NCBI GenBank assembly: GCA_036794825.1
Contig: DAIRGA010000002.1
Coordinates: 176,003 to 240,002 of the forward strand
Length of the DNA stretch: 64,000 nt
Direction: 5' to 3'
Source: RZYY01 sp036794825
GTDB lineage: Bacteria; Bacteroidota; Bacteroidia; Bacteroidales; 4484-276
Of the stretch, positions 43,219 through 52,805 are shown one piece after another; within the stretch, counting starts at the first letter, position 1, and each line of letters starts with the position of its first letter. The translations under genes were made by a program, and so were the position numbers. The notes under the pieces were generated by a model. The model was not told the origin of the DNA, searched no databases, and was given only the letters and a program-made list of their open reading frames with translations.

Positions 43219-45438
43219 TTAATTTCCAATATCCGACATAAATTTGATACGCATCAGCCTAATCTCATATTCGTTAAATTCATCCTCTCCCAGCTCCTTC
43301 AACGCGTCTTCTATGGAGTCAGACTCTGCCTCCTGGAAGTATTCGATGATTTCTTCCTGATGATAAGGATCTACTACTTCGCTGATGTAGTAGTTGATAT
43401 CAATCTTTGTCCCGGATGCCACGATGCTCTCAATTTCATTCAGCAGTTCATCAAATGTAAGGTCTTTGGTGTGAGCAATGTCTTCGAGTGAAAGCTTGCG
43501 GTCAATGCTTTTAATGATATAGACTTTGAGGCCGGATTTGTTGACTACCGACTTGACCACCATATCGTTTGGGCGTATGATCTCATTCTCCTCAACATAA
43601 TTTTTGATAAAATCGAGGAACGGTTTGCCGTATTTCTGCGCCTTTCCAACTCCGACGCCGGTTATTTTGGTCAGCTCTTCCATCGTGATCGGGTACTGAA
43701 TGGCCATATCTTCGAGTGATGGATCCTGGAAAATGACAAAGGGCGGCAGGTTTTCTTTTTTCGAAATCTGCTTCCTCAGGTCTTTGAGCATTGTAAAGAG
43801 TGCCTGGTCGGCAGAACTCGTTTTGTGTGCGCCGGTTATCAGATCTACTTCCTCATCCAGGTTGTCGTAGTCGTGATCTTTGGTGAGCATTATTGACCAG
43901 GGATTATCCAGAAACTGGTAACCCTTCTTGCTGATTTTCAACAAGCCGTAATTTTCGATGTCCTTATCGAGCAAATTGCTGATCAATGCCTGGCGGATCA
44001 CGGCATTCCAGAATTTCTCATCCTCTTCCTCGCCTCTTCCGAACGACTTAATCAGGTGGTGTTTATAGGACTTGAGAGTTGCGGTATTTTTTCCGACAAG
44101 AATATTGACGATGTGTTTGGCTTTGAATAGCTGCTTGACTTCGAGAACTGCCTCGAGGGCAATGGTTATGTACTTTTTCCCCTCGATTTTTTCTTTTGGG
44201 TGCAGGCAGTTGTCGCAGGCGCCGCAGTTGTCCTGCTTGTACTCTTCGCCAAAATAGTGGAGAAGCTGACGGTGGCGGCAGATGGACGATTCGGCATAGG
44301 AAACGGTTTCGAGCAGCAATTGCTGGGCAATTTCCTGTTCGGCAACCGGTTTGCCTTTCATGAATTTTTCGAGTTTTTGGATATCGTCGTAACTGTAAAA
44401 AGTGATACAGTTGCCTTCTCCGTCGTCACGACCTGAGCGTCCGGTTTCCTGGTAATAACCCTCGAGGCTTTTGGGCATATCGTGATGGATCACAAAACGG
44501 ACATCAGGTTTGTCAATTCCCATCCCGAATGCAATTGTGGCTACAATGATGTCCACATCTTCCATCAGAAATTTATCCTGGTTATTTCTGCGGGTCACGG
44601 CATCAAGGCCGGCATGGTAAGGTAAGGCTTTTATGCCGTTAACCTGCAAAGTTTCGGCGAGTTCTTCCACTTTTTTTCTGCTCAGACAATACACAATCCC
44701 GGATTTTCCCGCATGCGACTTGATGTATTTGATAATGTCCTTGATAACATCGGTGGTTTTGGACCTTACTTCGTAATAAAGATTTGGCCTGTCGAACGAT
44801 GATTTGAAGATATTGGCATTGAGGATATTCAGGTTTTTGAGGATATCCTGCTGCACTTTGGGTGTAGCGGTTGCCGTTAGAGCAATCACCGGTACATCCT
44901 GGCCTATTGACTCAATGATAGGCCTTAAACGGCGGTATTCCGGCCTGAAGTCGTGCCCCCATTCCGAGATACAATGCGCTTCATCAATAGCATAAAAAGA
45001 GACGTCTATTCCTTTCAAAAAATCGACATTTTCATCTTTTGTAAGCGACTCCGGTGCAACATACAACAGCTTGGTAGAACCATCCGTCATATCATTTTTC
45101 ACCTGTATAATTTCCTGCCTGGTGAGTGAGGAGTTTAAAAAATGGGCAATCCCCTCCTTAGCTCCAAAATTTCGTAGGGTGTCCACCTGGTTCTTCATCA
45201 ACGCGATAAGCGGCGAAATAATGATAGCTGTGCCGCTTTTCATCAGCGCCGGCAACTGGTAACACATTGATTTTCCACCTCCTGTCGGCATAATTACAAA
45301 TGTGTCGTTGCCCTGAAGCAGGTTTCGGATAATCGCTTCCTGATGCCCCTTGAAGCTATCAAACCCAAAAAACCGCTTGAGCATCTGGTGAAGCGGGTAA
45401 TCTTCCGTTTTTGTCATTGCTAATTCCTGTTCCAACAT
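43219..45438 (-). CDS. recQ: ATP-dependent DNA helicase RecQ
   Basis: The 739-residue product has Walker A TGGGKSMCYQLPAL, DEAH in AIDEAHCISEWGH, motif III TATATPKVQQDI, motif VI QETGRSGRDD, the zinc-binding cluster CRHRQLL through CGACDNC, an RQC winged helix and a C-terminal HRDC domain (LEDMAIQYPITMEELTKI). It unwinds DNA in recombination repair and restart. The length of 739 residues exceeds E. coli RecQ (~610) because of an added C-terminal helical tail. Start codon could be 45438 or the next ATG at 45417. Confidence 0.95.
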   Translation of the reverse strand: MLEQELAMTKTEDYPLHQMLKRFFGFDSFKGHQEAIIRNLLQGNDTFVIMPTGGGKSMCYQLPALMKSGTAIIISPLIALMKNQVDTLRNFGAKEGIAHFLNSSLTRQEIIQVKNDMTDGSTKLLYVAPESLTKDENVDFLKGIDVSFYAIDEAHCISEWGHDFRPEYRRLRPIIESIGQDVPVIALTATATPKVQQDILKNLNILNANIFKSSFDRPNLYYEVRSKTTDVIKDIIKYIKSHAGKSGIVYCLSRKKVEELAETLQVNGIKALPYHAGLDAVTRRNNQDKFLMEDVDIIVATIAFGMGIDKPDVRFVIHHDMPKSLEGYYQETGRSGRDDGEGNCITFYSYDDIQKLEKFMKGKPVAEQEIAQQLLLETVSYAESSICRHRQLLHYFGEEYKQDNCGACDNCLHPKEKIEGKKYITIALEAVLEVKQLFKAKHIVNILVGKNTATLKSYKHHLIKSFGRGEEEDEKFWNAVIRQALISNLLDKDIENYGLLKISKKGYQFLDNPWSIMLTKDHDYDNLDEEVDLITGAHKTSSADQALFTMLKDLRKQISKKENLPPFVIFQDPSLEDMAIQYPITMEELTKITGVGVGKAQKYGKPFLDFIKNYVEENEIIRPNDMVVKSVVNKSGLKVYIIKSIDRKLSLEDIAHTKDLTFDELLNEIESIVASGTKIDINYYISEVVDPYHQEEIIEYFQEAESDSIEDALKELGEDEFNEYEIRLMRIKFMSDIGN

Positions 45439-45684
45439 ACAAACTTAAATCCTATCGTTATTACTAAATGTAATGGCAGTCAAAATAGAAGCACGTTAAC
45501 GCAGCATTCTGAACTATATTTTTACATAATGATCTGAGAACTTTTTCTTATTGACAAATCTAAGCGTTTTTCAGAAACCACAAAATAAAACCTGTTATTT
45601 ACAATTTCAAACAAACATTTATTTTTTAGATCATCCAAACGACTTGATCTGTTCAGTAAAATTAAGCAATTTTTATTTAACAAG

Positions 45685-45692
45685 TATTTTTG
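45685..45692 (+). promoter_or_regulatory. -7 box upstream of kdsD
   Basis: TATTTTTG at 45685-45692, 36 bp before the ATG. The -33 region is AT-rich but not a good TTTG. Confidence 0.35.
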
Positions 45693-45728
45693 CAATAAAA
45701 ATAAATCTTTTTTGTAAAAAATTTTCTG

Positions 45729-46700
45729 ATGCATAAACTAACCACCAAAGAGATCATTGCCATTGCCAAAGGCACGCTTAGGTCTGAGGCTGATGCTATC
45801 AATGCACTGACGGCGTATGTTGACGAGCATTTTTCAGAATGTGTAAAGCTGATTTTTGAATCGAAAGGCCGGGTTGTAATCACGGGTATCGGGAAAAGCG
45901 CTATCATTGGACAGAAGATCGTTGCATCTCTTAATTCTACCGGGACACCTTCGATATTTATGCATGCTGCTGATGCTGTTCATGGCGATTTGGGAATTGT
46001 GCAGCCCGATGATGTGATTATTTGTATTTCGAACAGTGGCAACACGCCGGAAATCAAAGTTTTACTGCCATTTGTTAAATTATCGGGTAACAAACTCATT
46101 GCTATGGTAGGAAATTCGGACTCTTATCTTGCCCGCCAGGCGGATCTCATTATTCGAACATCGGTAGAGAAAGAGGTTGGATCGAACAATCTGGCGCCTA
46201 CGACCAGCACTACTGCCCAGTTAGCAATGGGTGATGCATTGGTAGTATGTCTTATGGAATACAGAGGTTTTACGCAGGAGAAATTTGCTATGCTCCATCC
46301 GGGCGGTACTTTGGGTAAAAAACTCTTTTTGCGGGTTTCTGACGTGTTTCCGAACAACGAAAAACCGGCAGTAGAGATAGATTCCGATATCCCGTCAACG
46401 ATTATCGAAATGACTTCGAAAAGGCTTGGGGCAACCTGTGTGCTGGATGAAGGAAAGCTTGTGGGAATCATCACTGATGGCGACCTTCGGCGTATGATGC
46501 AATCGGGCAGGCCAATGCATGAATTGAGAGCTTCGGATATTATGACCAAAAATCCAAAATCGGCTCACCCGGAAATGCTGGTTGCCGATGCTCTCGATAT
46601 TATGCGCAAAAATAACATTACCCAGTTGCCGGTGCAGGCCGGCTATGCTTACTTAGGTGTTATCCATATCCACGACATCCTTAAAGAAGGAATCCTTTAA
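45729..46700 (+). CDS. kdsD: Arabinose-5-phosphate isomerase (KpsF/GutQ family)
   Basis: The 323-residue product has a SIS domain (VITGIGKSAIIGQK, FMHAADAVHGDLG, ISNSGNTPEIKVLLPF, HPGGTLGKK) and a C-terminal CBS pair (LGATCVLDEGKLVGIITDGDLRR, NNITQLPVQAGY). It converts ribulose-5-phosphate to arabinose-5-phosphate, the first step to Kdo. The gene lies just upstream of the DUF5686/lptB envelope genes, in agreement with a lipopolysaccharide role. Confidence 0.93.
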   Translation: MHKLTTKEIIAIAKGTLRSEADAINALTAYVDEHFSECVKLIFESKGRVVITGIGKSAIIGQKIVASLNSTGTPSIFMHAADAVHGDLGIVQPDDVIICISNSGNTPEIKVLLPFVKLSGNKLIAMVGNSDSYLARQADLIIRTSVEKEVGSNNLAPTTSTTAQLAMGDALVVCLMEYRGFTQEKFAMLHPGGTLGKKLFLRVSDVFPNNEKPAVEIDSDIPSTIIEMTSKRLGATCVLDEGKLVGIITDGDLRRMMQSGRPMHELRASDIMTKNPKSAHPEMLVADALDIMRKNNITQLPVQAGYAYLGVIHIHDILKEGIL

Positions 46701-46751
46701 CAGCAATAATAGTCAGGGCTTTACTGTTTATTGAGAGTTTTTGGGATCACC

Positions 46752-49241
46752 ATGAAATTGCTTTTTACCCGTTCCGGCTTGCTTTTTTTCCTGGTTTTTT
46801 TGACCACGGTGCAACCTGTTTTGGGTCAACTCACCAAAATCATGGGAACGGTGACTGACAAGACAAACGGTGAGCCAATGCCTTATGTAAACATCATTTT
46901 CAACGACAAAGCCATTGGGATTACCACAGATTTCAGCGGGAAGTATTCGATCGAGACCAAGACTGCCGGCGACAGCCTGATTGCCTCGTTCATCGGTTAC
47001 GAAAGGCAGGAGAAAAAGGTGGAAAAGGGCAAGTTTCAGATTATCAACTTCGAGATGGTCCCCCATGAATTCGAGTTGCAAACCGTTGTAATTATTGCTG
47101 GTGAAAATCCGGCTGAAATTCTTTTGCGCAAAATCATCGAAAACAAGCCAAATAACGATCCCAGTAAGTTTGATGCTTTTGAATACGAAGCCTACAACAA
47201 GATCCAGGTGGATTTAAGCAATGTCTCGGAGAAAATGAAGGAGAGAAAGATTTTCAGGTCATTTGAATTTATCTTCGATTATGTGGATACATCCTCGGTA
47301 AACGGTAAAACCTATCTGCCCGTGTTTTTGTCGGAAGCAATTTCAAATGTTTATTTCCGAAAAAACCCGCGGGAATTCATCGAAAAAATCCATGCCTCAA
47401 AAATCTCAGGTATTGATAATGAGAGCATGAGCCAGTTTCTGGGAGATAAATTCCAGTACACCAATATTTACGATAACTACATACCGCTGTTTGAGAAAAA
47501 CTTCGTTAGCCCGATTGCCAATTTTGGATTGAATTTTTACCGTTATTACCTGGTTGACAGCGCATTTCATGGAAATAAATGGTGCTACAAGGTGATGTTC
47601 AAGCCCCGCCGCAAGCAAACCCTTACCTTTACCGGTCATTACTGGGTGCACGACACCACTTTTGCCATAAAAGAAGTCGAGCTCAAAATAGCCGATGATG
47701 CCAATATCAACTATATCAACGACTTTTTCATTGCCAAAACCTACGATCTGATTGACAATCAATACTGGCTGCCCGTAAAGGACTATGCAATCGGCGATTT
47801 CAACGTTATCGAAAATACCGACAAGGTTATAGGTTTCTTTGGCCGTAAAACCACTACCTACCGGAACTATGTGGTAAATCAACCAAGACCGGATGATTTC
47901 TACAAATCCCCAGTCACGGTTATCGTGGATGAAACAGCCACCAAAAAGCCTGATTATTTTTGGATCGAAAATCGCCACGAAGAGTTGACCCGCGATGAAA
48001 AAACCATCTACTTCATGGTTGACACTTTGAAGACGCTTCCACGTTTCAATACGTATGTGGATATTCTTCAGATGATTGCAACGGGTTACTATGTAAAAGG
48101 AAAGTTCGAATACGGCCCCTACGCTTCACTAATCAGCTTCAACGAAGTGGAAGGAGTTCGTTTTCGAATGGGTGGACGGACCAGTAACGACTTCAGCACC
48201 AAGCTCATGCTCAACGGCCACCTGGCTTACGGAACGAATGATGAAATGTTCAAATATGGGATTGGAGGCCTCTATATGTTTAACAAAAATCCCCGTAGGG
48301 CGCTGGGTGGATATTACGAAAAAGACATCCGGCAGCTCGGTGCAAGCCAAAATGCCTTCAGAGAGGATTTCTTTCTTGCTTTCCTCTTCAGAAGAAATCC
48401 TGCCGACAAGCTTTCGCTCGTGGAGGAGGTGAAACTCTATTATGAACATGAATGGTTTAACGGGTTTCAGAACACGGTAAATTTCATTCATCAGAACTTG
48501 TTTTCACCGCCCAATACATCGTTTCAGTTTTACTTCCGCGACGACACTACACAGGTTTTTACTGCCCAGGATGTGCTGACAACAACGGAAGTAAGGCTGG
48601 ATACCCGGCTGGCCTATCGTGAAAATTTTCTGATGGGCGAATTTGAAAGGATCAGCCTTGGAGCAAAATATCCGATCCTTGAAATTCGCTATGGATATGG
48701 AATCCCGAAGCAACTGGAGGGCGATTTTGAATACCATAAGCTACAGCTTGGGCTTACCCATTGGTTTAACGTGCTGAATATCGGCTGGAGCAAATACATC
48801 ATCGAGGCCGGAAGGTTTTGGGGAAAACTGCCATACCCGCTTCTCAAACTGCACGAAGGAAACGAAACCTTCTTTTTCGATGAATATTCGCACAACACCA
48901 TGAATTACTATGAATTTGTGAGCGACAAGTACCTGAGCGTTTATTACACGCACCATTTCGACGGATATTTTTTCAACCGCGTGCCACTTTTCAGGAAGTT
49001 GAAATGGCGTGAAGTGGTTTACGGCAGGGCGCTCGTTGGAGGGTTGGATGAGCAGAACCGAAACTATTCGGTGTTTCCCGAAGGAATGTACTCGCTCGAC
49101 AAGCCATTTTTCGAAGCCGGCGCCGGTGTGGAGAATATATTAAAGGTGATGCGTGTGGATGCAGTCTGGCGTTTTTCCTACCTGGATCATGAAAATATTC
49201 AGCCCTTCGGCCTGCGCGTTAGCCTTCAGTTCCAGTTTTAA
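46752..49241 (+). CDS. DUF5686 / carboxypeptidase-regulatory-like outer-membrane protein
   Basis: From MKLLFTRSGLLFFLVFLTT the product has a signal peptide, then a CarboxypepD_reg-like beta-sandwich (GTVTDKTNGEPMPYVNIIF). About 700 residues of DUF5686 sequence follow, ending in predicted barrel strands (FGLRVSLQFQF). The C-terminal aromatic-F end is typical of beta-barrel outer membrane proteins. DUF5686 proteins are common in Bacteroidetes and unassigned. An upstream TTG at 46731 is less suitable since the signal begins here. The next gene is lptB, 34 bp away. Confidence 0.87.
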   Translation: MKLLFTRSGLLFFLVFLTTVQPVLGQLTKIMGTVTDKTNGEPMPYVNIIFNDKAIGITTDFSGKYSIETKTAGDSLIASFIGYERQEKKVEKGKFQIINFEMVPHEFELQTVVIIAGENPAEILLRKIIENKPNNDPSKFDAFEYEAYNKIQVDLSNVSEKMKERKIFRSFEFIFDYVDTSSVNGKTYLPVFLSEAISNVYFRKNPREFIEKIHASKISGIDNESMSQFLGDKFQYTNIYDNYIPLFEKNFVSPIANFGLNFYRYYLVDSAFHGNKWCYKVMFKPRRKQTLTFTGHYWVHDTTFAIKEVELKIADDANINYINDFFIAKTYDLIDNQYWLPVKDYAIGDFNVIENTDKVIGFFGRKTTTYRNYVVNQPRPDDFYKSPVTVIVDETATKKPDYFWIENRHEELTRDEKTIYFMVDTLKTLPRFNTYVDILQMIATGYYVKGKFEYGPYASLISFNEVEGVRFRMGGRTSNDFSTKLMLNGHLAYGTNDEMFKYGIGGLYMFNKNPRRALGGYYEKDIRQLGASQNAFREDFFLAFLFRRNPADKLSLVEEVKLYYEHEWFNGFQNTVNFIHQNLFSPPNTSFQFYFRDDTTQVFTAQDVLTTTEVRLDTRLAYRENFLMGEFERISLGAKYPILEIRYGYGIPKQLEGDFEYHKLQLGLTHWFNVLNIGWSKYIIEAGRFWGKLPYPLLKLHEGNETFFFDEYSHNTMNYYEFVSDKYLSVYYTHHFDGYFFNRVPLFRKLKWREVVYGRALVGGLDEQNRNYSVFPEGMYSLDKPFFEAGAGVENILKVMRVDAVWRFSYLDHENIQPFGLRVSLQFQF

Positions 49242-49275
49242 TCTACTTTTGAATTCTGATTTGAAAATCAACAGG

Positions 49276-50001
49276 ATGATACTACAAACCAAGAATATCT
49301 TCAAAAAATACAAGCAGCGCATGGTGGTGAAAGATGTGTCGGTCAGCGTTGAGCAGGGCGAGATTGTGGGTTTACTTGGCCCGAACGGCGCTGGTAAAAC
49401 CACCACCTTTTACATGATGGTTGGCCTGATTAAACCTTACGACGGGCATGTGCTGCTGGATGACAACGAAATTACCTTCGAACCCATGTACAAGCGCGCC
49501 CAGCGCGGCATCGGTTACCTGGCGCAGGAAGCATCGGTTTTCAGAAGGCTGAGCGTGGAGGATAATATTAAAGGTGTACTCGAATTTTCGAGATTCAACA
49601 AGAGCGAACAAAAGGAGCGACTTGAGCAGCTTCTTGAGGAGTTTGGATTGAAGCACGTCCGAAAAAGCCTTGGAATCACGCTTTCGGGCGGCGAGAGACG
49701 CCGTACTGAAATTGCCCGCGCACTGGCCGTTGACCCCAAATTCATTCTTCTCGACGAACCTTTTGCCGGCGTTGACCCAATCGCTGTCGAAGATATCCAA
49801 ACCATTGTTAGCAAGCTCAAAGACAAGAACATCGGCATTCTCATCACCGACCACAACGTGCACGAAACCCTCTCGATCACCGACCGCGCTTACCTGCTTT
49901 TCGAAGGCTCCATCCTAAAAGCCGGAACTGCCGAAGAGCTGGCTGCCGATGAGCATGTAAGAAGAGTTTATCTGGGTCAAAATTTCGAATTGAGAAGATG
50001 A
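49276..50001 (+). CDS. lptB: Lipopolysaccharide export ABC transporter ATPase
   Basis: The product of about 241 residues has Walker A LGPNGAGKTTTF, Q-loop YLAQEASVFRRLSV, ABC signature LSGGERRRTEIARAL, Walker B FILLDEPFAGVDPIAV and H-loop ITDHNVHETL, all as in LptB. It powers removal of LPS from the inner membrane with LptFG, which are absent here. The start MILQTKNIFKKY is chosen because the upstream in-frame extension overlaps the DUF5686 gene and is not ABC-like. The stop overlaps the next gene by 4 bp. Confidence 0.95.
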   Translation: MILQTKNIFKKYKQRMVVKDVSVSVEQGEIVGLLGPNGAGKTTTFYMMVGLIKPYDGHVLLDDNEITFEPMYKRAQRGIGYLAQEASVFRRLSVEDNIKGVLEFSRFNKSEQKERLEQLLEEFGLKHVRKSLGITLSGGERRRTEIARALAVDPKFILLDEPFAGVDPIAVEDIQTIVSKLKDKNIGILITDHNVHETLSITDRAYLLFEGSILKAGTAEELAADEHVRRVYLGQNFELRR

Positions 50002-50768
50002 CAAAACTTTCGGCAGTCATTATCACCTTCAACGAAGAGCGCAACATTGGCCGCTGCCTGGCTTCACTGGAGGGCGTTGCCGACGAAATTGTTGTGGTGG
50101 ATTCACTATCCAGCGACAATACCCGCGAAATCTGTGAGAGCTTTGAAGTAAAATTTTTCACCGAAAAATGGCAGGGATACTCCGGGCAGAAGAACTTGGC
50201 CAATTCTCTGACTGTTAACGATTGGGTGCTTTCTGTTGATGCGGATGAGGCTGTTTCGGAGGAATTGAAATTGTCAATTTTGAAATGGAAGTCGTCAGAA
50301 AAACCGGGATTTGCCCGCTTCAACCGGCTTACCAATTATGGCGGCCAATGGATCAGGCACTGTGGCTGGTATCCCGATACCAAGCTGCGAATTTTCAACA
50401 AGGAACAGGCTTACTGGAAAGGCGACGTTCATGAGGAACTGAAATTCGACAATAGTACAAAGGTGGAATTTTTGAAAGGAGATTTATTGCATTACAGCTA
50501 TTATTCTGTGGATGAACACGTTGCCCAGACCAACAAATTCAGTACGCTCGCTGCCCAGGAGTTGGTTAAAAAAGGGAAGAAGATTTCCTTATTCAAAATC
50601 ATCGTCAGTCCTGCAGCGAAATTTCTCCGGAAATATTTTCTCAATCTCGGATTCCTGGATGGTTACTATGGCTATTTCATCTGCCGGATGGCAGCCCTTC
50701 AAACTTTTCTGAAGTATTTCAAAGCCAGGCAGATGCAGCTTCAACAAAAGCAAACCTCCAGGTCATGA
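49998..50768 (+). CDS. Family 2 glycosyltransferase, WaaE/KdtX-like
   Basis: The 256-residue product has the GT2 start LSAVIITFNEERNIGRCLASL, the DVD-like metal motif in LSVDADEAVSEEL and a later DVHEEL region. The arrangement (VVVDSLSSDNT, FTEKWQGYSGQKN) matches the WaaE/KdtX group that adds sugar to LPS core. The C-terminal segment contains an amphipathic membrane helix. Four-base overlaps with lptB and with the next gene (ATGA) place it firmly in the envelope operon. Confidence 0.9.
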   Translation: MTKLSAVIITFNEERNIGRCLASLEGVADEIVVVDSLSSDNTREICESFEVKFFTEKWQGYSGQKNLANSLTVNDWVLSVDADEAVSEELKLSILKWKSSEKPGFARFNRLTNYGGQWIRHCGWYPDTKLRIFNKEQAYWKGDVHEELKFDNSTKVEFLKGDLLHYSYYSVDEHVAQTNKFSTLAAQELVKKGKKISLFKIIVSPAAKFLRKYFLNLGFLDGYYGYFICRMAALQTFLKYFKARQMQLQQKQTSRS

Positions 50769-51838
50769 TTTGCTTTTTTAACAGCACCAATGCATGGGGT
50801 GGCGGTGAAAAATGGCACCTCGAAATTGCTACTGCGATTGCCAGTGAAGGAATTCCGGTGATAATTGCCGCTGGCAAAGATTCAGTTTTACAGAAAAAAG
50901 CAACTGCAAATAGCCTGGCCACCTTCTCCTTCAAAATCACGGGTTTCAGTTTTCTCAATCCCTTTCTGATTCTTCGACTTCGGAAATTCTTTGTTCAAAA
51001 AAGCGTCAGGACCGTTGTGCTGAATCTTCCTTCGGACCTGAAAGCCGCAGGATTAGCTGCGAAGCTTGCCGGGGTCCACAGGATCATTTACCGCCGCGGC
51101 AGTGCAATCCCGGTGAAAAACTCTTTCCTGAACCGGTTCCTCTTCCGAAATATCATTACAGATGTCCTGGCCAATTCCTTCGAAACTAAGCGGACCATTT
51201 TGCTCAGAAACCAACATCTTATTGATCCTGAAAAGATTATAGTGATTTATAATGGAATCGTGGTTAGCGATCAAATGGAAATCAGCAGAAAGTCAGCAAA
51301 TGCACCTGTTGTGATCGGAAACCTTGGCCGGCTTGAAAAGCAGAAAGCTCAACACTTGCTTATCCTTCTTGGTGCAATGCTAAAAGAGTCAGGTTGCCAT
51401 TTTCAAATCCTTATTGGTGGCGATGGCAGCCTGAGGGATGACCTGGAAAAGCAAGTACGGGTAAATGAACTTACAGATTTCATCCAACTCATTGGTAATG
51501 TGGAAAATGTAGCCGAATTCATGGGTCGGATTGATATTTTTGTTCTCACCTCGCATTGGGAGGGATTTGGTTACGTTCTGGCAGAGGCTATGGCTGCCGG
51601 AAAACCAGTCGTGGCTTTTAATCACAGCAGCAACCCTGAGATCGTGGAGGATCAAAAAACCGGATTTTTGGCCATTCCTGGCGACATAAACGATCTTTTC
51701 CTGAAGACTGTACGCCTGATTGAAGATGAAACTTTGCGAATAGATATGGGAAAATCTGGTCGGGAAAAGGTTTTAAAAGATTTCGATTTTACGAAAAACT
51801 ATCAGAAGATCAGGAAGTTTCTATTGAAAAAGTCTTGA
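50765..51838 (+). CDS. Family 4 glycosyltransferase
   Basis: The 357-residue GT-B enzyme has the glycine-rich N-terminal loop (NAWGGGEKWHLEIA) and the retaining GT4 donor motif EGFGYVLAEAMAAGKPVVAF near the C-terminus. The N-terminal acceptor domain shows FRNIITDVLANS before VIGNLGRLEKQKAQHLL. It probably adds a sugar in LPS core or O-antigen. Coupled to the GT2 gene by a 4-bp overlap. Confidence 0.92.
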   Translation: MICFFNSTNAWGGGEKWHLEIATAIASEGIPVIIAAGKDSVLQKKATANSLATFSFKITGFSFLNPFLILRLRKFFVQKSVRTVVLNLPSDLKAAGLAAKLAGVHRIIYRRGSAIPVKNSFLNRFLFRNIITDVLANSFETKRTILLRNQHLIDPEKIIVIYNGIVVSDQMEISRKSANAPVVIGNLGRLEKQKAQHLLILLGAMLKESGCHFQILIGGDGSLRDDLEKQVRVNELTDFIQLIGNVENVAEFMGRIDIFVLTSHWEGFGYVLAEAMAAGKPVVAFNHSSNPEIVEDQKTGFLAIPGDINDLFLKTVRLIEDETLRIDMGKSGREKVLKDFDFTKNYQKIRKFLLKKS

Positions 51839-51908
51839 AATAAATTCTAAAGTTTCTGCAAGTAACATGACCCCATCACCTCATTTCCCCAATTTGAGAG
51901 CAGCGAAA

Positions 51909-51932
51909 TCCCGAGAGCGAAGCGATTCGGGA
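51909..51932. repeat. Short hairpin repeat (bcr/REP-like)
   Basis: tcccga (51909-51914) and tcggga (51927-51932) pair around gagcgaagcgat. The whole unit, read as tcccgaatcgcttcgctctc on the other strand, looks like a short interspersed repeat I recall from Bacteroidetes. It lies in the 165-bp gap between the glycosyltransferase gene and the DUF218 gene. Confidence 0.45.
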
Positions 51933-52003
51933 ACCCCAACCCAATTCCTCCCTGAGATTTAAATTGAACCCGTAGTTTCAGGAGATAGTTTTGTAACCTC
52001 AGC

Positions 52004-52738
52004 CTATATGTACCCTCTCAACTTGTAATATCCCAGCGCGACAAACTCGCGTATTACCGCAATTTCGAGGATGAGATAGTTCCACATATCGTACCTGAGG
52101 CTCACGCTCCTCCCGATCTCTTTGATTTTTTGTTTTCGCTCCTTTTCGGTGAGCAGTAAATCCTGGCTGAAGGCTGCCTCAAATGCCGGCAATCCTGCAA
52201 CACGCTGAAATCCACAATTTTTAAAAGTTAGGATACACCGGTATATGTGCTCTGGCGATGAGACAATCAGCAGACTTGCATCATCTTTAAAATCAAGCAG
52301 TTTCTGGATTTCACAAGCCTGGGTGTATGTATTGGTTCCGGTGGTTTCGAAAATGAAGCGGTCGGGATGGATTCCGTATTGTTTGATTGCAGCAAACATC
52401 CGGTAAGCATCGCTGTTGTCGAAGTTACTGGTATCAACCGGCAAAGCGATGATCAATTTAGCATCAGGAAAAAGCTGGGCGGCTTCAGCGGCAAAATGGC
52501 TGCGCATCAATCCTCCCGGACCTGGCATCCCACCTGCGCCCATCACAATAATATAATCGGGTTTTCCTTCGAGCTTGGGTTGATTGGTTCCCAGCCAGTA
52601 CCACACTTTGAAAGGAACCGAAGTAAAACTCAACACGATCATCACAAGCGAGACGAGTCCAAGCATCCAGATCAGTATGCGAAAGCCGACAGCTACCCTC
52701 CGGAAAAATGAGTTTGATGGTTTTTTACTCTTTTTCAC
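52004..52738 (-). CDS. DUF218 (YdcF/SanA-like) membrane protein
   Basis: The 244-residue product has a basic N-terminus, one membrane helix (FRILIWMLGLVSLVMIVLSF), then the DUF218 fold (YIIVMGAGGMPGPGGLMRSHFAAEAAQLFPDAKLIIA, ETTGTNTYTQACEI, LLIVSSPEHIYRC). Members such as SanA and ElyC affect envelope integrity, and a nucleotide/polyprenyl-related role has been suggested for some. It is convergent with the glycosyltransferase genes and divergent from the O-antigen ligase gene, whose ATG is 67 bp away. Confidence 0.85.
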   Translation of the reverse strand: MKKSKKPSNSFFRRVAVGFRILIWMLGLVSLVMIVLSFTSVPFKVWYWLGTNQPKLEGKPDYIIVMGAGGMPGPGGLMRSHFAAEAAQLFPDAKLIIALPVDTSNFDNSDAYRMFAAIKQYGIHPDRFIFETTGTNTYTQACEIQKLLDFKDDASLLIVSSPEHIYRCILTFKNCGFQRVAGLPAFEAAFSQDLLLTEKERKQKIKEIGRSVSLRYDMWNYLILEIAVIREFVALGYYKLRGYI

Positions 52739-52805
52739 TCCAATAGATACTTACTTTGCCGTAAAAATAGTTTTTTTGCGATTAAGGAATATCAATACCA
52801 GCCAA

